In this document: one piece after another, positions 1 through 14,629 of the stretch | How positions within the stretch are numbered: position 1 is the first letter of the stretch | Layout of the letters: every line of letters starts with the position of its first letter | The notes under the pieces: generated by a model | Seen by the model: only the letters and a program-made list of their open reading frames with translations | Database searches by the model: none | What the model was told of the DNA's origin: nothing | Program-made: the position numbers and the translations under genes | Assembly (NCBI GenBank): GCA_002104895.1 | Contig: MCFG01000194.1 | Span: 95,001 to 125,172 of the forward strand | Length of the DNA: 30,172 nt | Source: Anaeromyces robustus | Lineage: Eukaryota > Neocallimastigomycota > Neocallimastigomycetes > Neocallimastigales > Neocallimastigaceae | Reading direction: 5' to 3'

Positions 1-3000
1 TATTTATATCATTGATACAGGTATAAACACAAATCATGAAGATTTTGATACCACTAATTCTGAACGTACTATAACATGTGATGCTATGACAAAAAAGGGT
101 GAAATTACATATACTACAGGGGAACAAAAAAAGAAATGTTCTTTAGGTGAAGGTAATCCAAATCATGGTGTTATGACATCTTCAAATGCTGGAGGTAATT
201 TATATGGGGCAGCTAAAAAGGCTAATATTCATATGATTGCAAGTGATTTTGCAACAACTAGTGTTTTAGCTTCTTATGATTATATTATGAAAAATTCAAA
301 ACCTCATAAAACTGTAATTAGTATGTCATTTGGTGGTTTTGGTTATGTAAAAGCATTAGAAGATAAATTAAACGAGGCAATTAATGAAGGTTATATCATA
401 TTTGTTTCTGCAGGTAATGATAATATAAATGCTTGTGAACCAAAAAATAGTAAAGATTTTAAAACTTATTCTGGCTATCGTAAAGTTATAGCTGTTGGTG
501 CTACAACATCAAATTTATATGGTGATGGAATTTATAGAGCAAATTATTCTAATTATGGAGAATGTGTAGATATTTTTGCTCCAGCAGATACATTATGTGC
601 ACAAACTACTAAAGGTTATAAAGGTGTTAAAAAAGGTGGTGGAACATCTTCTGCTACTCCTGTTGTTGCTGGTGTTGCTGCTACTATTATGTCAGAATTT
701 TCGAATATAGAATTTAATAATGAATTAATGAGAGAAAAATTAATTGAATTATCTATTAAAGATGTTGTACAAAATATTGGTTCATCCGATACACCAAATC
801 GTTTTATTAATATTGGTAAAAGTAGTATCTATACACCAAATAGTAATAAAAAAATTTTATGTGGTAAAGGAGCAGGTAATGCTAAATGTTCCAATGGTTG
901 TTGTTCTAAAGATGGTATTTGTCTTTCTTATGAAAAAACCCCATTGAATGAATGTTTTATAGAAAATGGATGTCAAAAAAATTATGGTTTTTGTACCTCC
1001 TCGGAAGAAGCCATTGAAGAATGTGAAAAGGAATTAAATAATAATAAAAACTGTTTATTAGATATTACTTCAAGTTTGGATATTGATGAACGTCTTAATC
1101 GTTGTAAAACATTAAAATCCAATAAATGTAGTAATTATCTTAAAAAATTAGTAAATAATTTATCTATTTGTTCTATCGCAAAAAAATATAAATCTTTTGA
1201 TTTACTTAAAAATTATAATAAAAATACGTATTATTCCTCTTTAGAAAGTTTTGAAAATAATAGTAAATTAACCTATAAAAATGAATGTAAAAAACAAGTA
1301 GAAGAATATAAAGAATGTTTTATTGATGAAAATATAGATCTTAATGATGATACTGCTTATGGTATGAATATTAAAAATTGTCCTAATATTAAATCATCAA
1401 AATGTTCATCTTTTTATGGTAAGGATAAAACAGAATTTAAAAATAAAATTTCTTCTTGTTACTACTATAATCAATATTATGGTGAGGATTTAGTAAAGAA
1501 ATGGAGTAAAAAAAAGATTTCATATACTTCATCTTATCAAGACTTTAAAGATTATCAAAACTTTTGTGGAAACGATGCTCAAGAGCAATCCGTTCAATTA
1601 TGTAATGATTATATTAAAAATAGTAAAGAATGTCAATATATCTTTGATAATAGTAATGAAAGTAATATCGATTGTACCACTTTTAAAACAGAAAAATGTA
1701 TAAAATTTTATAGTACTTTAACTAAAGATTTACCAAATCATTTTTGTAATGTTGCACAAAATTATAAATCCATTAGTTTTATTAATAAATTTAAGAATAA
1801 TCAATCTTTATTTAATAATTATAAAAACAAATGTGAAACAGAAGAATTAGATATTAAAGATAAAGGTAAATGGATTTATAATGAATATACCAATAAATGT
1901 TTATATGCCCCAGAAGGAAAAGATCAAGTACCTATAGTAAAAGATTGTGAAAATAATTCAAATTTTATATGGTATACCTCTCCAAATACCTCTGAAACTT
2001 ATTTCAAATCTGCTGCTAATACCAAAAAATCATTAAATATTTTAAATCCTAATAATTCTAATCCTAAGATTACCATTAGTTATTACGATAATAGTGAACA
2101 TTATTTATTTACCTATACTGATGAATGAATTATTTATCCAAGTAAACTTGGTAATGAAAAATGTATGAGTATTGAAAATAATAATAAGAGTGTTAGTTTA
2201 AAGAGTTGTAATACCTCTGAAAATCAAAAATGGACATTATGGGATAAAAACCCTAAAGATGTTATTAACAATACAAAAACTCGTAAAGTATGGATTTATA
2301 ATTCAAAATTAAATAAATGTTTATATTCTGGTACTCAATATAATTATAGACCCGTTATTAGTAAATGTAATAAATCTGATAATCGTAATAAATGGGAAAT
2401 ACCAGTTTCTGGAGATGGTTACTTTAAATCATTATTCAAATCTAAAAATTGGTGTTTAACCGTTTCTAATATTAATGAAGGTACCGTTCTTATGCAAGAA
2501 TGTAATCAAAATTCTGTTATCAAAGATATTACCTCTTCTTATAATAAAGAAAGTATTAAATTTTCATTGAATGATAATAAATGTTTAGGTTCATTAGATC
2601 CTAATAATCCTTCTGAAATAAAATTAAATTTAAATCAATGTAAGAATAGTAAGGATGATCAACATTGGGAAATATGGAATAGTTATCCTGATGGTAATAA
2701 TTATAATAAAAATCCAACGAAAACTGTTTGGATTTATAATCCAAAATTAAAAAAATGTTTAATATCTGGTAATAAATCTTCTTATAGACCTCAAATTGGT
2801 GATTGTAATAATTCTAATCGTGTTAAATGGGAAATTCCTGTTTCAGGTGATGGTTACTTTAAATCATTATATAATAAAAAAGGTTGGTGATTACATGTTT
2901 CCAATATTGATAAAGGTACTATAGGTATGGGTGATTGTGATAATAATTCTATTATAATGAATATTAAATCTTCTTATAATGAAAAAAGTATAATGTCATC

Positions 3001-4024
3001 CTTAAGTAATAATAAATGTTTAGGTATATTAAATTCAGATGACTCTAACGAGGTAAGATTAAATTTGAATAAGTGTAATGAATCAAAAGATGATCAACAA
3101 TGGGAAATATGGAATAGAAATCCAGTAAATATTATTAATAATACCGAAACTCGTAAAGTATGGATTTATAATTCAAAATTAAAAAAATGTTTATATTCTG
3201 GTATAAAAGAAACCTATAGACCTTTTATTAAAAATTGTATTAATTCAATTAGTAATGAATGGGAAGTTCCTGTTTCAGGAGATGGTTTCTTTAAATCATT
3301 ACATAATAATAAAGGTTGGTGTTTAAATGTTTCTGATATTGATAAAGGTAGTATTATTATGGGAGAATGTAATCAAAATTCTATTATCAACGATATTACA
3401 TCTTCCTATAATAAAAATAGTATTACCTCATCATTAATTGATAATAAATGTTTAGGTTCATTAGGTTCTAATAATTCTAATGAAATAAAATTAAATTTGA
3501 ATCAATGTGATGATAATAAAGATGATCAATATTGGGAAATAAGAGATAGTTATCCCGTTAATATAAATAATGATAAAACTAAAACTGTTTGGGTTTATAA
3601 TCCAAAATTAAAAAAATGTTTAATATCTGGTAATAAATCTTCTTATAGACCTCAAATTGGTAATTGTAATAATTCTAATCGTGTTAAATGGGAAATTCCT
3701 GTTTCAGGTGATGGTTACTTTAAATCATTATATAATAAAAAAGGTTGGTGTTTACATGTTTCCAATATTGATAAAGGTACTATAGGAATGGGTGATTGTG
3801 ATAATAATTCTATTATAATTAATATTAAATCTTCTTATAATGAAAAAAGTATAATGTCATCCTTAAGTAATAATAAATATTTAGGTTTATTAAATTCAGA
3901 TAACTCTAACGAGGTAAAATTAAATTTGAATAAATGTAATAAATCAAAAGATGATCAACAATGGGAAATATGGGATAGTAATCCTACTACTTCTAATAAT
4001 AAAAGAGCTTACTATTATTATTAA
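1..4024 (+). pseudogene. Subtilase (S8) with CBM18 and R-type lectin modules, 5'-truncated by the window, two in-frame TGA
   Basis: Frame 2 reads from base 2 to TAA 4022-4024 and is interrupted only by TGA at 2126-2128 and 2888-2890. It encodes the S8 catalytic core: Asp (IIDTG, codon 14-16), His (NPNHG, 164-166), oxyanion Asn (SAGND, 416-418) and Ser (GTSSATP, 647-649). An eight-Cys CBM18-like module follows (860-994), then a Cys-rich repeat region to about 1850, then five beta-trefoil R-type lectin modules. Prodomain and signal lie outside the window. The intact paralogue at 22450-26511 has Gly (TKNG) where the first TGA falls. A sister module at 3700-3790 has Cys where the second falls, so both look like single-base changes. 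The C-terminal CBM18 of the paralogue is missing; the frame ends in a short Tyr run. The part before the first TGA is fully open, so a shorter secreted protease could still be made. Family knowledge: secreted subtilases degrade extracellular protein; the accessory modules bind chitin and sugars. Confidence 0.85.
2281..4000 (+). repeat. Tandem duplication of a two-module lectin unit (period about 861-870 bp)
   Basis: Four R-type lectin modules begin with VW[IV]YN near 2290, 2727, 3160 and 3588. Modules 1 and 3 resemble each other, and modules 2 and 4 are almost identical at DNA level over several hundred bases. The offset is 870 bp for modules 1 to 3 and 861 bp for modules 2 to 4; both are multiples of three, and the 9-bp difference is explained by small in-frame indels. 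This indicates in-frame duplication of a two-module unit. The intact paralogue on the other strand has three such modules in all, against five here. Confidence 0.85.
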
Positions 4025-4300
4025 ATATATATATATAAATAAAATAAGATACTATAATTAGTACTTCTTTTATCTATATTGAGGTATAGAATAAAAATAT
4101 TTATAAAAAAATATCTATATTGATGTATAGAATTAAATTATTAATAAAAAAAAGTTTTAATTTTAATAATTAAAATTATAGAATAATTATAATATATAGA
4201 ATATAATATATAATATAATTATTATTTAAAAAATAACAATAATAAAGGAATAATAAAAATATAGAATATAAAAAAAAATAGAATAATAAAAACATATAGA

Positions 4301-4545
4301 ATAAAATATTTTAAATAATTATTATTATTTATAAAATAAAATATTTTAAATAATAATCATTATTTATAAAATAAAATATTTTAAATAGTAATTATTATTT
4401 ATATAAAAAAATATTTTAAATAGTAATTATTATTTATATAAAAAAATATTTTAAATAGTAATTATTATTTATATAAAAAAATATTTTAAATAGTAATTAT
4501 TATTTATATAAAAAAATATTTTAAATAGTAATTATTATTTATAAA
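4301..4545. repeat. Seven tandem 35-bp AT-only repeats
   Basis: The core TTTTAAATAGTAATTATT recurs with exact 35-bp spacing; its AAAT starts lie at 4313, 4348, 4383, 4418, 4453, 4488 and 4523. The first two units differ by a few bases, while the last five are nearly identical. Each unit carries the palindrome AAAATATTTT or a close variant. The array lies about 280 bp past the broken subtilase frame and has no coding potential. Bases 4025-4300 before it are plain AT-rich sequence. Confidence 0.9.
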
Positions 4546-5119
4546 AATAAAGAATAAGATAAAAAAACAATTTTATAATGAAAAAAAATTAAAAAAATAT
4601 AGAATAAATCTTTAAAAAATACAAATAAAAAAAAAATAAATTTATCAAGTTTTAAAAAAAAATAATGTATTTATTTATTTACTGATATATTTTTTTATTT
4701 ATTTACATATTTATATATTTATTAATTTATTTATTTATTTATTTATTTATTTATTAATTGATTTATTATAATTGTATATTTTACAACGTGAGTATTTTGT
4801 TATATATAAATTTCAATAATCTATATCAATATTTTTTTATTGTATGAAAAGATTTATGAAATTTTTATTTCTTTTGCTTTAATATTTTTATTGATAGAAA
4901 ATAATTTTGTTTTTTTCTGAATGTTTTCTTTATTTATTTAATTCATATAATTTATTCAGTTTTTTTTTTTTTTTTATTCATTTTCTAATATTAATAAAAA
5001 AATATTTAAAAATATTTATACACATACAATTATATAATATTAATATAATTATTATTTATTTTATTAATTTAAAAATATCAATATATAACTTGAAAATAAA
5101 TTGAATACCAAAAGAAAAG
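4546..5119. other. Gene-free AT-rich spacer
   Basis: Only homopolymer-rich AT sequence with an (ATTT)n stretch near 4710-4755. A 65-codon open frame at 4907-5104 is almost entirely Phe, Ile, Leu, Tyr and Asn, as expected by chance at this composition. I see no gene. Confidence 0.6.
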
Positions 5120-5120
5120 A

Positions 5121-5183
<63 letters not shown>

Positions 5184-5184
5184 T

Positions 5185-5233
<49 letters not shown>
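5120..5233. repeat. (AAT)n microsatellite
   Basis: About 110 bp of AAT triplets with one interruption near 5181. Triplet AAT/ATT tracts recur through the window, inside introns, spacers and one coding exon. Confidence 0.95.
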
Positions 5234-5236
<3 letters not shown>

Positions 5237-5517
5237 TATTCTTTATTTTACTTTGAAATTGAAATTTAAATAATAATATATTTAAAAATAAATTAATATA
5301 TAATAATTATGTAATAATTATTTAATAAATGAAATATTCAAATTTTTATTTTTATTATTAAAATTTAAATAAAACTTAGAAAAAGGTAGAATTATTTAAG
5401 GATAAAAAAAAAGAAAAAATTATAAAATAAAATATTAATTATTAAAAAAAAATTTTTTTTAAATAAATAATTTCGGATTTTTTAAAAAAAAAAAAAAAAA
5501 AAAACATTAATAAATTT

Positions 5518-5690
5518 TGTTATACTTCCCCATCATCCCCTCCTTCTATAGAATGGAAGTCCTAATTCTGAATTCGTATATGCCGTGGGGTTCATTTTAC
5601 TTAAGAGTGGTCCAACAGAAATTCGGCGGAGTTCTGCGTTGATGATATGCTGCTAAAAAAACTCTTTATTTTTAAGATACGGAATAAATC
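5518..5690. other. Unidentified GC-richer island, possible structured RNA or gene fragment
   Basis: This stretch has far more G and C than the spacer around it, including CCCCATCATCCCCTCC and GCCGTGGGG. An A run of about 20 lies just before it (5485-5504) and a T run of about 18 just after (near 5697-5714), so either strand would meet an oligo-T tract. It contains a plausible hairpin in which CAACAGAA (about 5612) can pair with TTCTGCGTTG (about 5631), and a smaller AGAAT/ATTCT stem near 5550-5571. One plus frame is open for about 34 codons (from AATGGAAGTCC to TGCTGCTAA) but has no Met start. I do not recognise it as tRNA, 5S rRNA, a spliceosomal RNA or SRP RNA. Confidence 0.4.
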
Positions 5691-6319
5691 GTTTTCTTTT
5701 TTTTTTTTTTTTTTAATTTCTATCATACAAAATTTTTAAAAAAGGATTTTAAATTATTAAATTCTATTTTTTTTCAGATAAAAACTTTATTTAATATAAA
5801 TTATGGTATATAATAAATATTCCTTATTTTAATTTTATATAGTTTATTATATGTTTTACTTTTTATCTTATTTTATTTTATTTTATTTATTGCATTAATA
5901 AACTATGTAATTTCTATTTATACTGGAAATTAAAATTATTGAATTAAAATTAGAAGAAAAAAATAAGGTAAAATTTATAAATATGAAAATAAAAAAGTTT
6001 AAAAGTAAAAAAAAAATTTAATGAATTTGTCAATAATGACAGAATGAATTAAATAATTACTTTCTTTTTAAATTTTGGAAAATGAAGTAATGGATAAAAA
6101 TTAGATTAACATTAATTAATATATTAAATACAAAAAATTATATTAGAATATTCAAAAAAAAACCAATTAAAACATGTAATGAATTTATTGAAAATCAAAA
6201 AGAAAAAAAGAAAAAAAAACTATATATTTGAAAATGAAAAAAATTATTATTGTTAGAATTATTATTGATTATCTTTAATAAAAAAATTTATTATTTTGGG
6301 TTTTGGAATAAAATTTTAA

Positions 6320-6350
<31 letters not shown>

Positions 6351-6782
6351 ATTTTTACAACTCTAAATTTATTATTATCAATATAAATAATTAATCAATA
6401 TAAAATAATAAATAAAAAAATATTAAAATAATAATTAAACTATTTTAATATTTTATTATTTTATAATTTTTTAAATAAAATAATATGAGAGTAATAATTT
6501 CATAATATTAATATAATTATAAAATATACTATTAATAATAAATATATTTTATGTTAAATATGTAATATTATTAATAATAAATATATTACTGTATATTCTA
6601 CTTTAGATTAAATATGTAATATTATTAATAAAATTCATATATACCAATATACATAGTAAATATGAATAATTTGTAAATAGAGTTTAATTTATAAATACAA
6701 AGATAATTATTATTTTTCTATGAAAATTGATTGTATGATATCAATTTTGTAATATCTTATTAACCGAAATCTATAAATTAAA
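5691..6782. other. Gene-free AT-rich spacer
   Basis: Contains long T runs (near 5697 and 6320) and nothing I recognise as a gene. It separates the broken subtilase (+) from the first GPCR gene (-), so it is mainly 3' flank of both. Confidence 0.6.
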
Positions 6783-9433
6783 TTAACAAGAAGCACTTGT
6801 TCGATAATGATAACCAATTATTCTTTGATATTTATTTTGTTTTGAATTTGAACTACTCGAAGTTGTAGATCTTTGTGATGAAATTCCAGAATTACTTTGA
6901 AGACTACCTGATTTAAACTTCCTAATATTAGCAAATTGATCCTCATCCTTTTTCGTAAAAAGTCCAATTATTATTCTTATACCAATTAAAATAACAAAAT
7001 TTGATAATATAATAATAAAGATAAAAACTTTATTTAAAATACTATATAAAATGAAACTATCACATTTAATAAATTTAAGAACAATAATCATAACAGCTGA
7101 AAGTATGTTAATATAAATAGTTGAAACTGAAGTATGAACATCAAATACAGTTTCTTTCATATTCCATTCAATGAAACTTAAAAATCCAATTGCTACGAAA
7201 ATTATTAATTTGTATCCAATACTTAAATAAACAATTGTCTTTAATAAAAAACTATTTGCATTACATTCTTGATATCTTTTACCATCTCCTGGTACAATGG
7301 TTTTAATTTTATAAGGTGAAGAAAGACTAATTAGTGCCAATAAAATATCACATAGAACAAAAGCTAATAAGAAAATATATTTTTTTTTAGTAATCCATTT
7401 TGTTATACTATTCTGTTCAGGGAAATTTAAAATTAATTTATACAAAATTGGAACAAAAGTCAATGTAAATCCAACAGAATATAAAAATACTTTTAAACGA
7501 CATTTAGATGGAATGATTGCTCCATATTCTGTATAATTTGAAAACAAATGACATAATAAACCAATTAATATAACATACCAGAAATCCAATGGTAAAAATT
7601 CAAATAATGGTTTAAATTTTTCTACATTAAAAAATATAGATGATCCAATAATCATTAATGATAAAACTAAAGTTATAATGAATAATATTAATCCATATGA
7701 AGTTTCTTCTGTATCTATTGTTATCTTATGAATTACTGATAAATCATTTATTTGATCTAATACTTCAACAGCTGTCTTTTCCCCATTCAAATAATCAAAA
7801 ACATAATTTATAAATTTTTCAGAATAATCGTTATAATCTTTTCTTTCATAATGATAACGTGGAAATATTTGAAGATTTTTATATAATTCACAATCTATTA
7901 CTGAACAAACTTCATTATCAGAATATAATTCATATATTCCTGTAGTTATATACTTATTTAAAACCATTTTTTTTTGTTCTTCCCATGATAAAAAAAATTC
8001 TAACACTTTAGCAGCTACTCTTTTTTTATCTTCATCAATATATTTATTTATACCAACATCTATTCCTCCAATATTAGAAGAAGATATACCTTCTTTCCAA
8101 CCTGGTAATTCTGAAATTTTATAAAGAGGGTATGTATTTTCATAAGCATAATATTTTATAAACAAAGATTTACCAGCATAAATGGTACCAAAGATATTAT
8201 CATATCCTATTTATTATTATTATTAGTAGTAATATTATTATTATAATTATTATAGTAAATATATATATATATATATATAAGTTAATTATTTAATATATGT
8301 ACCTGAATGAGCAATTTTATAAATTTTTTTATACATTTCTAATGCATCAATTGCTTCTTGGCTTTTTAAGTTGGGATAATCTGAATCAACCGTTTTTCTA
8401 TAAGAACTTAGTAACTCAAATACTGAAACTGATCCACTAGTATCCTCTTTTAATTGTTAAAATATAATTAATAAATACATTAATTAAAATTTATAGTTGT
8501 TATTATATTTATTACTAATCTAATAAGAATTTAATATATAAAATAAATAAAAAATTTTTAAATGTTAATTACGATCGTAAAGTCCAGCTAAACCTAATAA
8601 GCTAGTGTTGTTCTTTTTTTTTTCTTCTTCTACAATATAATTGGTAGTATCAAGTAATTCCTCCCAAGTTTTTGGTATACGTTTATCATATTCTTCTAAT
8701 AATTTTATATTTGAATATAATACAGAATAAATTCTATTTATTGGCTTTTTTTTATATATATTAATAATATTATTCAAAAAAATTATTAGTTGTAATAATA
8801 TATAATATTTTATTTATAATAATAATCAATTAATTAATAAATGATTAATTAAATTAGTTAATTAATTAAATAATTAAATATATATTTACAAATCCAATAA
8901 GTTTATTATCAAAAATACATGTTTTGTTAAATATATCTGAATAATACATATTTGTTATATCTGGTGAAATATAGTCATTTAAATCTAATAAATGATCACT
9001 AAATTGAGCTCCACCAGAAAAACTATAGAAATAAATTTCATATCTTTTTGATTTATTTTCTAATAAAGATTGAATTGTGGTTTTACCACCATTATTTAAA
9101 ACCGTTGAATTTGCTGATGTTAATACAGTTAATTCTAATGTGATATCCAAATTATTTTTTTTGGAAAATTCATTAAAATCATCAGTTAACATTGCATATT
9201 CTCCATTGTTAACAACTTCAAATACAATAGAATGAATTTTAATACTATTAATAAAAGCTTTTAAATAAAATTAAATAAAATAAATAAAAAATTAAAAGTA
9301 TTAATAAATTTATTATTAATTTTTAATATTGTTACATATAATAATAATAATAAAGAATATAAACATTATTTATAATTTTATATTTACTTATATACAATAG
9401 AAAAATTATTAAATAATTATATAATGTTCTCAT
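6783..9433 (-). CDS. Class C (family 3) GPCR with extracellular bacterial-type solute-binding domain, copy A
   Basis: Five exons, read downward: 9433-9388, 9257-8890, 8744-8573, 8446-8303 and 8206-6783. They join in phase to 717 codons plus TAA. Donors read GTAAAT, GTAAAT, GTAATT and GTACAT; acceptors end in AAAAG or ATAG. Residues 1-20 look like a signal peptide (MRTLYNYLIIFLLYITFINS). Residues 21 to about 395 resemble family 1 sugar-binding proteins of ABC importers: PKTWEELLDTTNYI, an inner GYDNIFGTIYAGKS block, GGIDVGINKYI and AAKVLEFFLSWEEQ. Seven hydrophobic segments follow at roughly 414-436, 452-470, 480-502, 519-539, 563-588, 602-624 and 632-659. Cys479 (top of TM3) and Cys558 (loop 2) match the conserved GPCR disulfide. 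The tail is Ser-rich. Inferred role: plasma-membrane sensor of a sugar or other small ligand signalling through G protein; the ligand is unknown. Tandem paralogue of the gene at 11860-14629. Confidence 0.88.
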
Positions 9434-9571
9434 TTTCAATATTTTTTAAAAATAATAAATATTTTGCTATAGTATTATATTTAAAACGAATAATTAAAGA
9501 AGATAAAAAAAAAGAAAATGAAAAATCCTTTTTACAAAAATTTTCTTTTAAAAAAAATGTTAAAGTATGTT

Positions 9572-10166
9572 ATTATTAAATAAAATATTTAAATTGAATA
9601 ATAACAGCAAAAAATAAAAAAAAATTTAATAATATAATTATTTATTTATTGATATTGAAAGTAGATTATTAAACTTAAAAAAATATATTTTTAAAAATAT
9701 TGTCTTTTGAAATTTTAAAAGGTAATACATAATGGGATTAATATTATTATAATCATATAATTAATTTATAATTATAATAATTATAATAATAATTATATAA
9801 TTAATATTTAATATTATAGTTCATATAATTTTTTATATATAATAGGCAATAAATATTTGACCCATAATTTAATATATATTTAAAATGAATTATTAAATCA
9901 AAACTTTATTAAATAATTTATTTAATTAATTGTAAAAATATACTTTTTACAATTTCATAATAAAATTATTATTTAAATATTTTTATACAAATAATATTTA
10001 AGAATACATTTTTTAAATATAATAATTATACTTGTGATATTAATAGAATTCATAATAATAATTAATAATCATAAGAAATAATTATATTATTAAAAACTTT
10101 TTTTAATAATTCTTTGATTTTTTTTGCTGTTATTATACAATTTAAATATTTTATTTAATTAATAAT
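9572..10166. repeat. Inverted-repeat pair of about 43 bp, 508 bp apart
   Basis: The left arm at 9572-9614 contains AAATAAAATATTTAAATTG and AATAACAGCAAAAAA. The reverse complement of 10123-10166 reads the same with about one substitution and one indel. Weaker inverted similarity continues inward (TTAATAATATAATTATTT near 9627 against its complement near 10075-10095). No open frame lies between the arms. It may be a short non-autonomous element or a decayed inverted duplication; I see no clear target duplication. Confidence 0.6.
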
Positions 10167-10211
10167 ATATTTTTAAGGTTATATTTAAAAAAAAAAAACA
10201 AAATATTAGTT

Positions 10212-10310
10212 AACTTTTTTCAATAATTTAAATTCGAGGATTAAAACTTTTTTCAATAATTTAAATTCGAGGATTAAAACTTTTTTCAATAATTTAAATT
10301 CGAGGATTAA
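10212..10310. repeat. Three tandem 33-bp repeats
   Basis: Three perfect or near-perfect copies start at 10212, 10245 and 10278. Each contains CAATAATTTAAATTCGAGGA. A partial fourth unit begins at 10311. The CGAGG core stands out against the AT background. Confidence 0.9.
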
Positions 10311-10599
10311 AACTTTTTTAAAAATTTTATAAAGTTTTTTAAAAAATTTTTCAAAAACTTTATATATTATTGTTATTTAATTTAAATATTTTATTTAGTA
10401 TGTTAATTGATATTATAAAATAATTATTTCGTAATTAATTAAAAAAAATGTATCAATGTCAAGTATTATAATATATTTATATAATTATATTTTTATATTA
10501 ATATTCTTTTTATAAATCATCACTATTTTTAAAAATTTTTAATTTTAAATGTGATTTATATTTATATAAAAATTATTTCATTTATTTAAAGACAATTAC

Positions 10600-10845
10600 A
10601 TTACATTACATTTATCGTATTTTAAGAATAATAATTATAATAACTGAAATCATATTAATATAAATAATTGATTTTGATATATGAATATCAAATAATGTTT
10701 CGTTCACACTCTATTCACTACAACTGAAAAAGCCAGATACTAAGAAAATATTTTTTTATTTCCGAAATTTAAATATACAATAACTTTGGATAATAAACAA
10801 TTTATTTTACATTGTTGATATTTTTTAATATTTCAAAGCATAAAA
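10600..10845 (-). pseudogene. Relic of a third class C GPCR gene (TM5-TM6 region)
   Basis: The minus strand translates to ETLFDIHIS followed by IIYINMISVIIIIILK, which matches ETVFDVHTS and TIYINILSAVMIIVLK of the gene at 6783-9433 (the region leading into and through TM6). DNA similarity continues up to about 10845 through the CATTGTTGATATTTTT block, which corresponds to the loop-2 Cys region of copy A. The frame is broken by stops, and neither the ectodomain nor TM1-TM4 can be found beside it. It lies on the same strand between the two intact paralogues, so it is the remains of a middle copy of the tandem array. Confidence 0.8.
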
Positions 10846-11398
10846 ATTTTGATATCGTAGTTTAACGCCCAAATTAAAATACAATGGTACAAATAATAAA
10901 AATTTAAAATTTAAGTATTAAAAAAAAAAAAAATTTTTTAATTATTTATATAATATAATAATAATAAAAGTTAATTTATAAAAAAACTCTTATATATAAA
11001 AAAAAAATTCAAAAATTCATATAATTTTAAGAATATTAGAATATTCTATTAATCTTTTGTAAAAGATATTCAGAAAATATAATTATTTTAATATTATGTA
11101 TTAAAAATTTTATTTTTATTAAGATTATTTTTTAAGAAACATTTTACATATATGTCATATATATACTATTACGATACATTATTTAGATGTTGTACATAAT
11201 TTAAAATTTTATTTATTTGACATATATTATTATATATATATAAAATAAAGACTTAAATAATGTATTTCAATCATTTCATGAACTTAATATAATATTTAAA
11301 TTCAATAAAGATGATGTACGAATTGTGCTATAAAAAAAAAAAAAAAAAAAAATTAAACTTATATAATAAAAAAGAGACTTTATGATTTTCTTATATAA

Positions 11399-11404
11399 CA
11401 AAAA

Positions 11405-11465
<61 letters not shown>
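11399..11465. repeat. (ATT)n microsatellite
   Basis: About 22 ATT triplets. The rest of 10850-11859 is AT-rich spacer with no gene I can support; poly-A and poly-T runs occur near 10920, 11330 and 11750. Confidence 0.95.
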
Positions 11466-11466
<1 letters not shown>

Positions 11467-11859
11467 AGGAAAATAAAAAAAATAATTTTTCATTTTTAAT
11501 TATAAATATTATTATTTATATTACTTTTTATTTTTTTTTTTTATATAAAGGATATAATACAATTAAATAAAATTAATAATTTATTATATATTTAAAATAA
11601 TGATATATTTTGTTTATTCTATATCTTATGTATGTATAGAGAAAACAATTATTAAATTTGAATTTTTTTTTTCATTTTGAATAATTGATAAATAATAATT
11701 ATATTTATTGATTTGAAAATTATTAAAAAGTTTTAATATTATTAGTCGTTTTTTTTTTTTTTTTTTTGTTATATTATAAACTTAATTAAATAAACAAGAT
11801 AAACTTATTTAATAATAATAAATATTTCTTTATTAATATTTTTATTACTTTGTTGTTAT

Positions 11860-14629
<2,770 letters not shown>

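Noticed and set aside
2888-2890. TGA at a Cys position as a selenocysteine codon
   Set aside because: Lectin modules are structural, the nearby first TGA replaces Gly, and no SECIS-like element is evident; plain nonsense change is simpler.
4301-4545. CRISPR-like array
   Set aside because: The units are head-to-tail with no spacers, and the genome is eukaryotic.
4907-5104. 65-codon open frame
   Set aside because: Composition is only Phe/Ile/Leu/Tyr/Asn, as expected by chance in AT-rich DNA.
5518-5690. RNase P/MRP RNA, based on GGAAGTCC and AACAGAA motifs
   Set aside because: The two motifs are only about 60 nt apart, too close for the known RNAs; kept as unidentified.
11382-11570. Open frame with a poly-Leu run
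   Set aside because: Produced by the ATT microsatellite.
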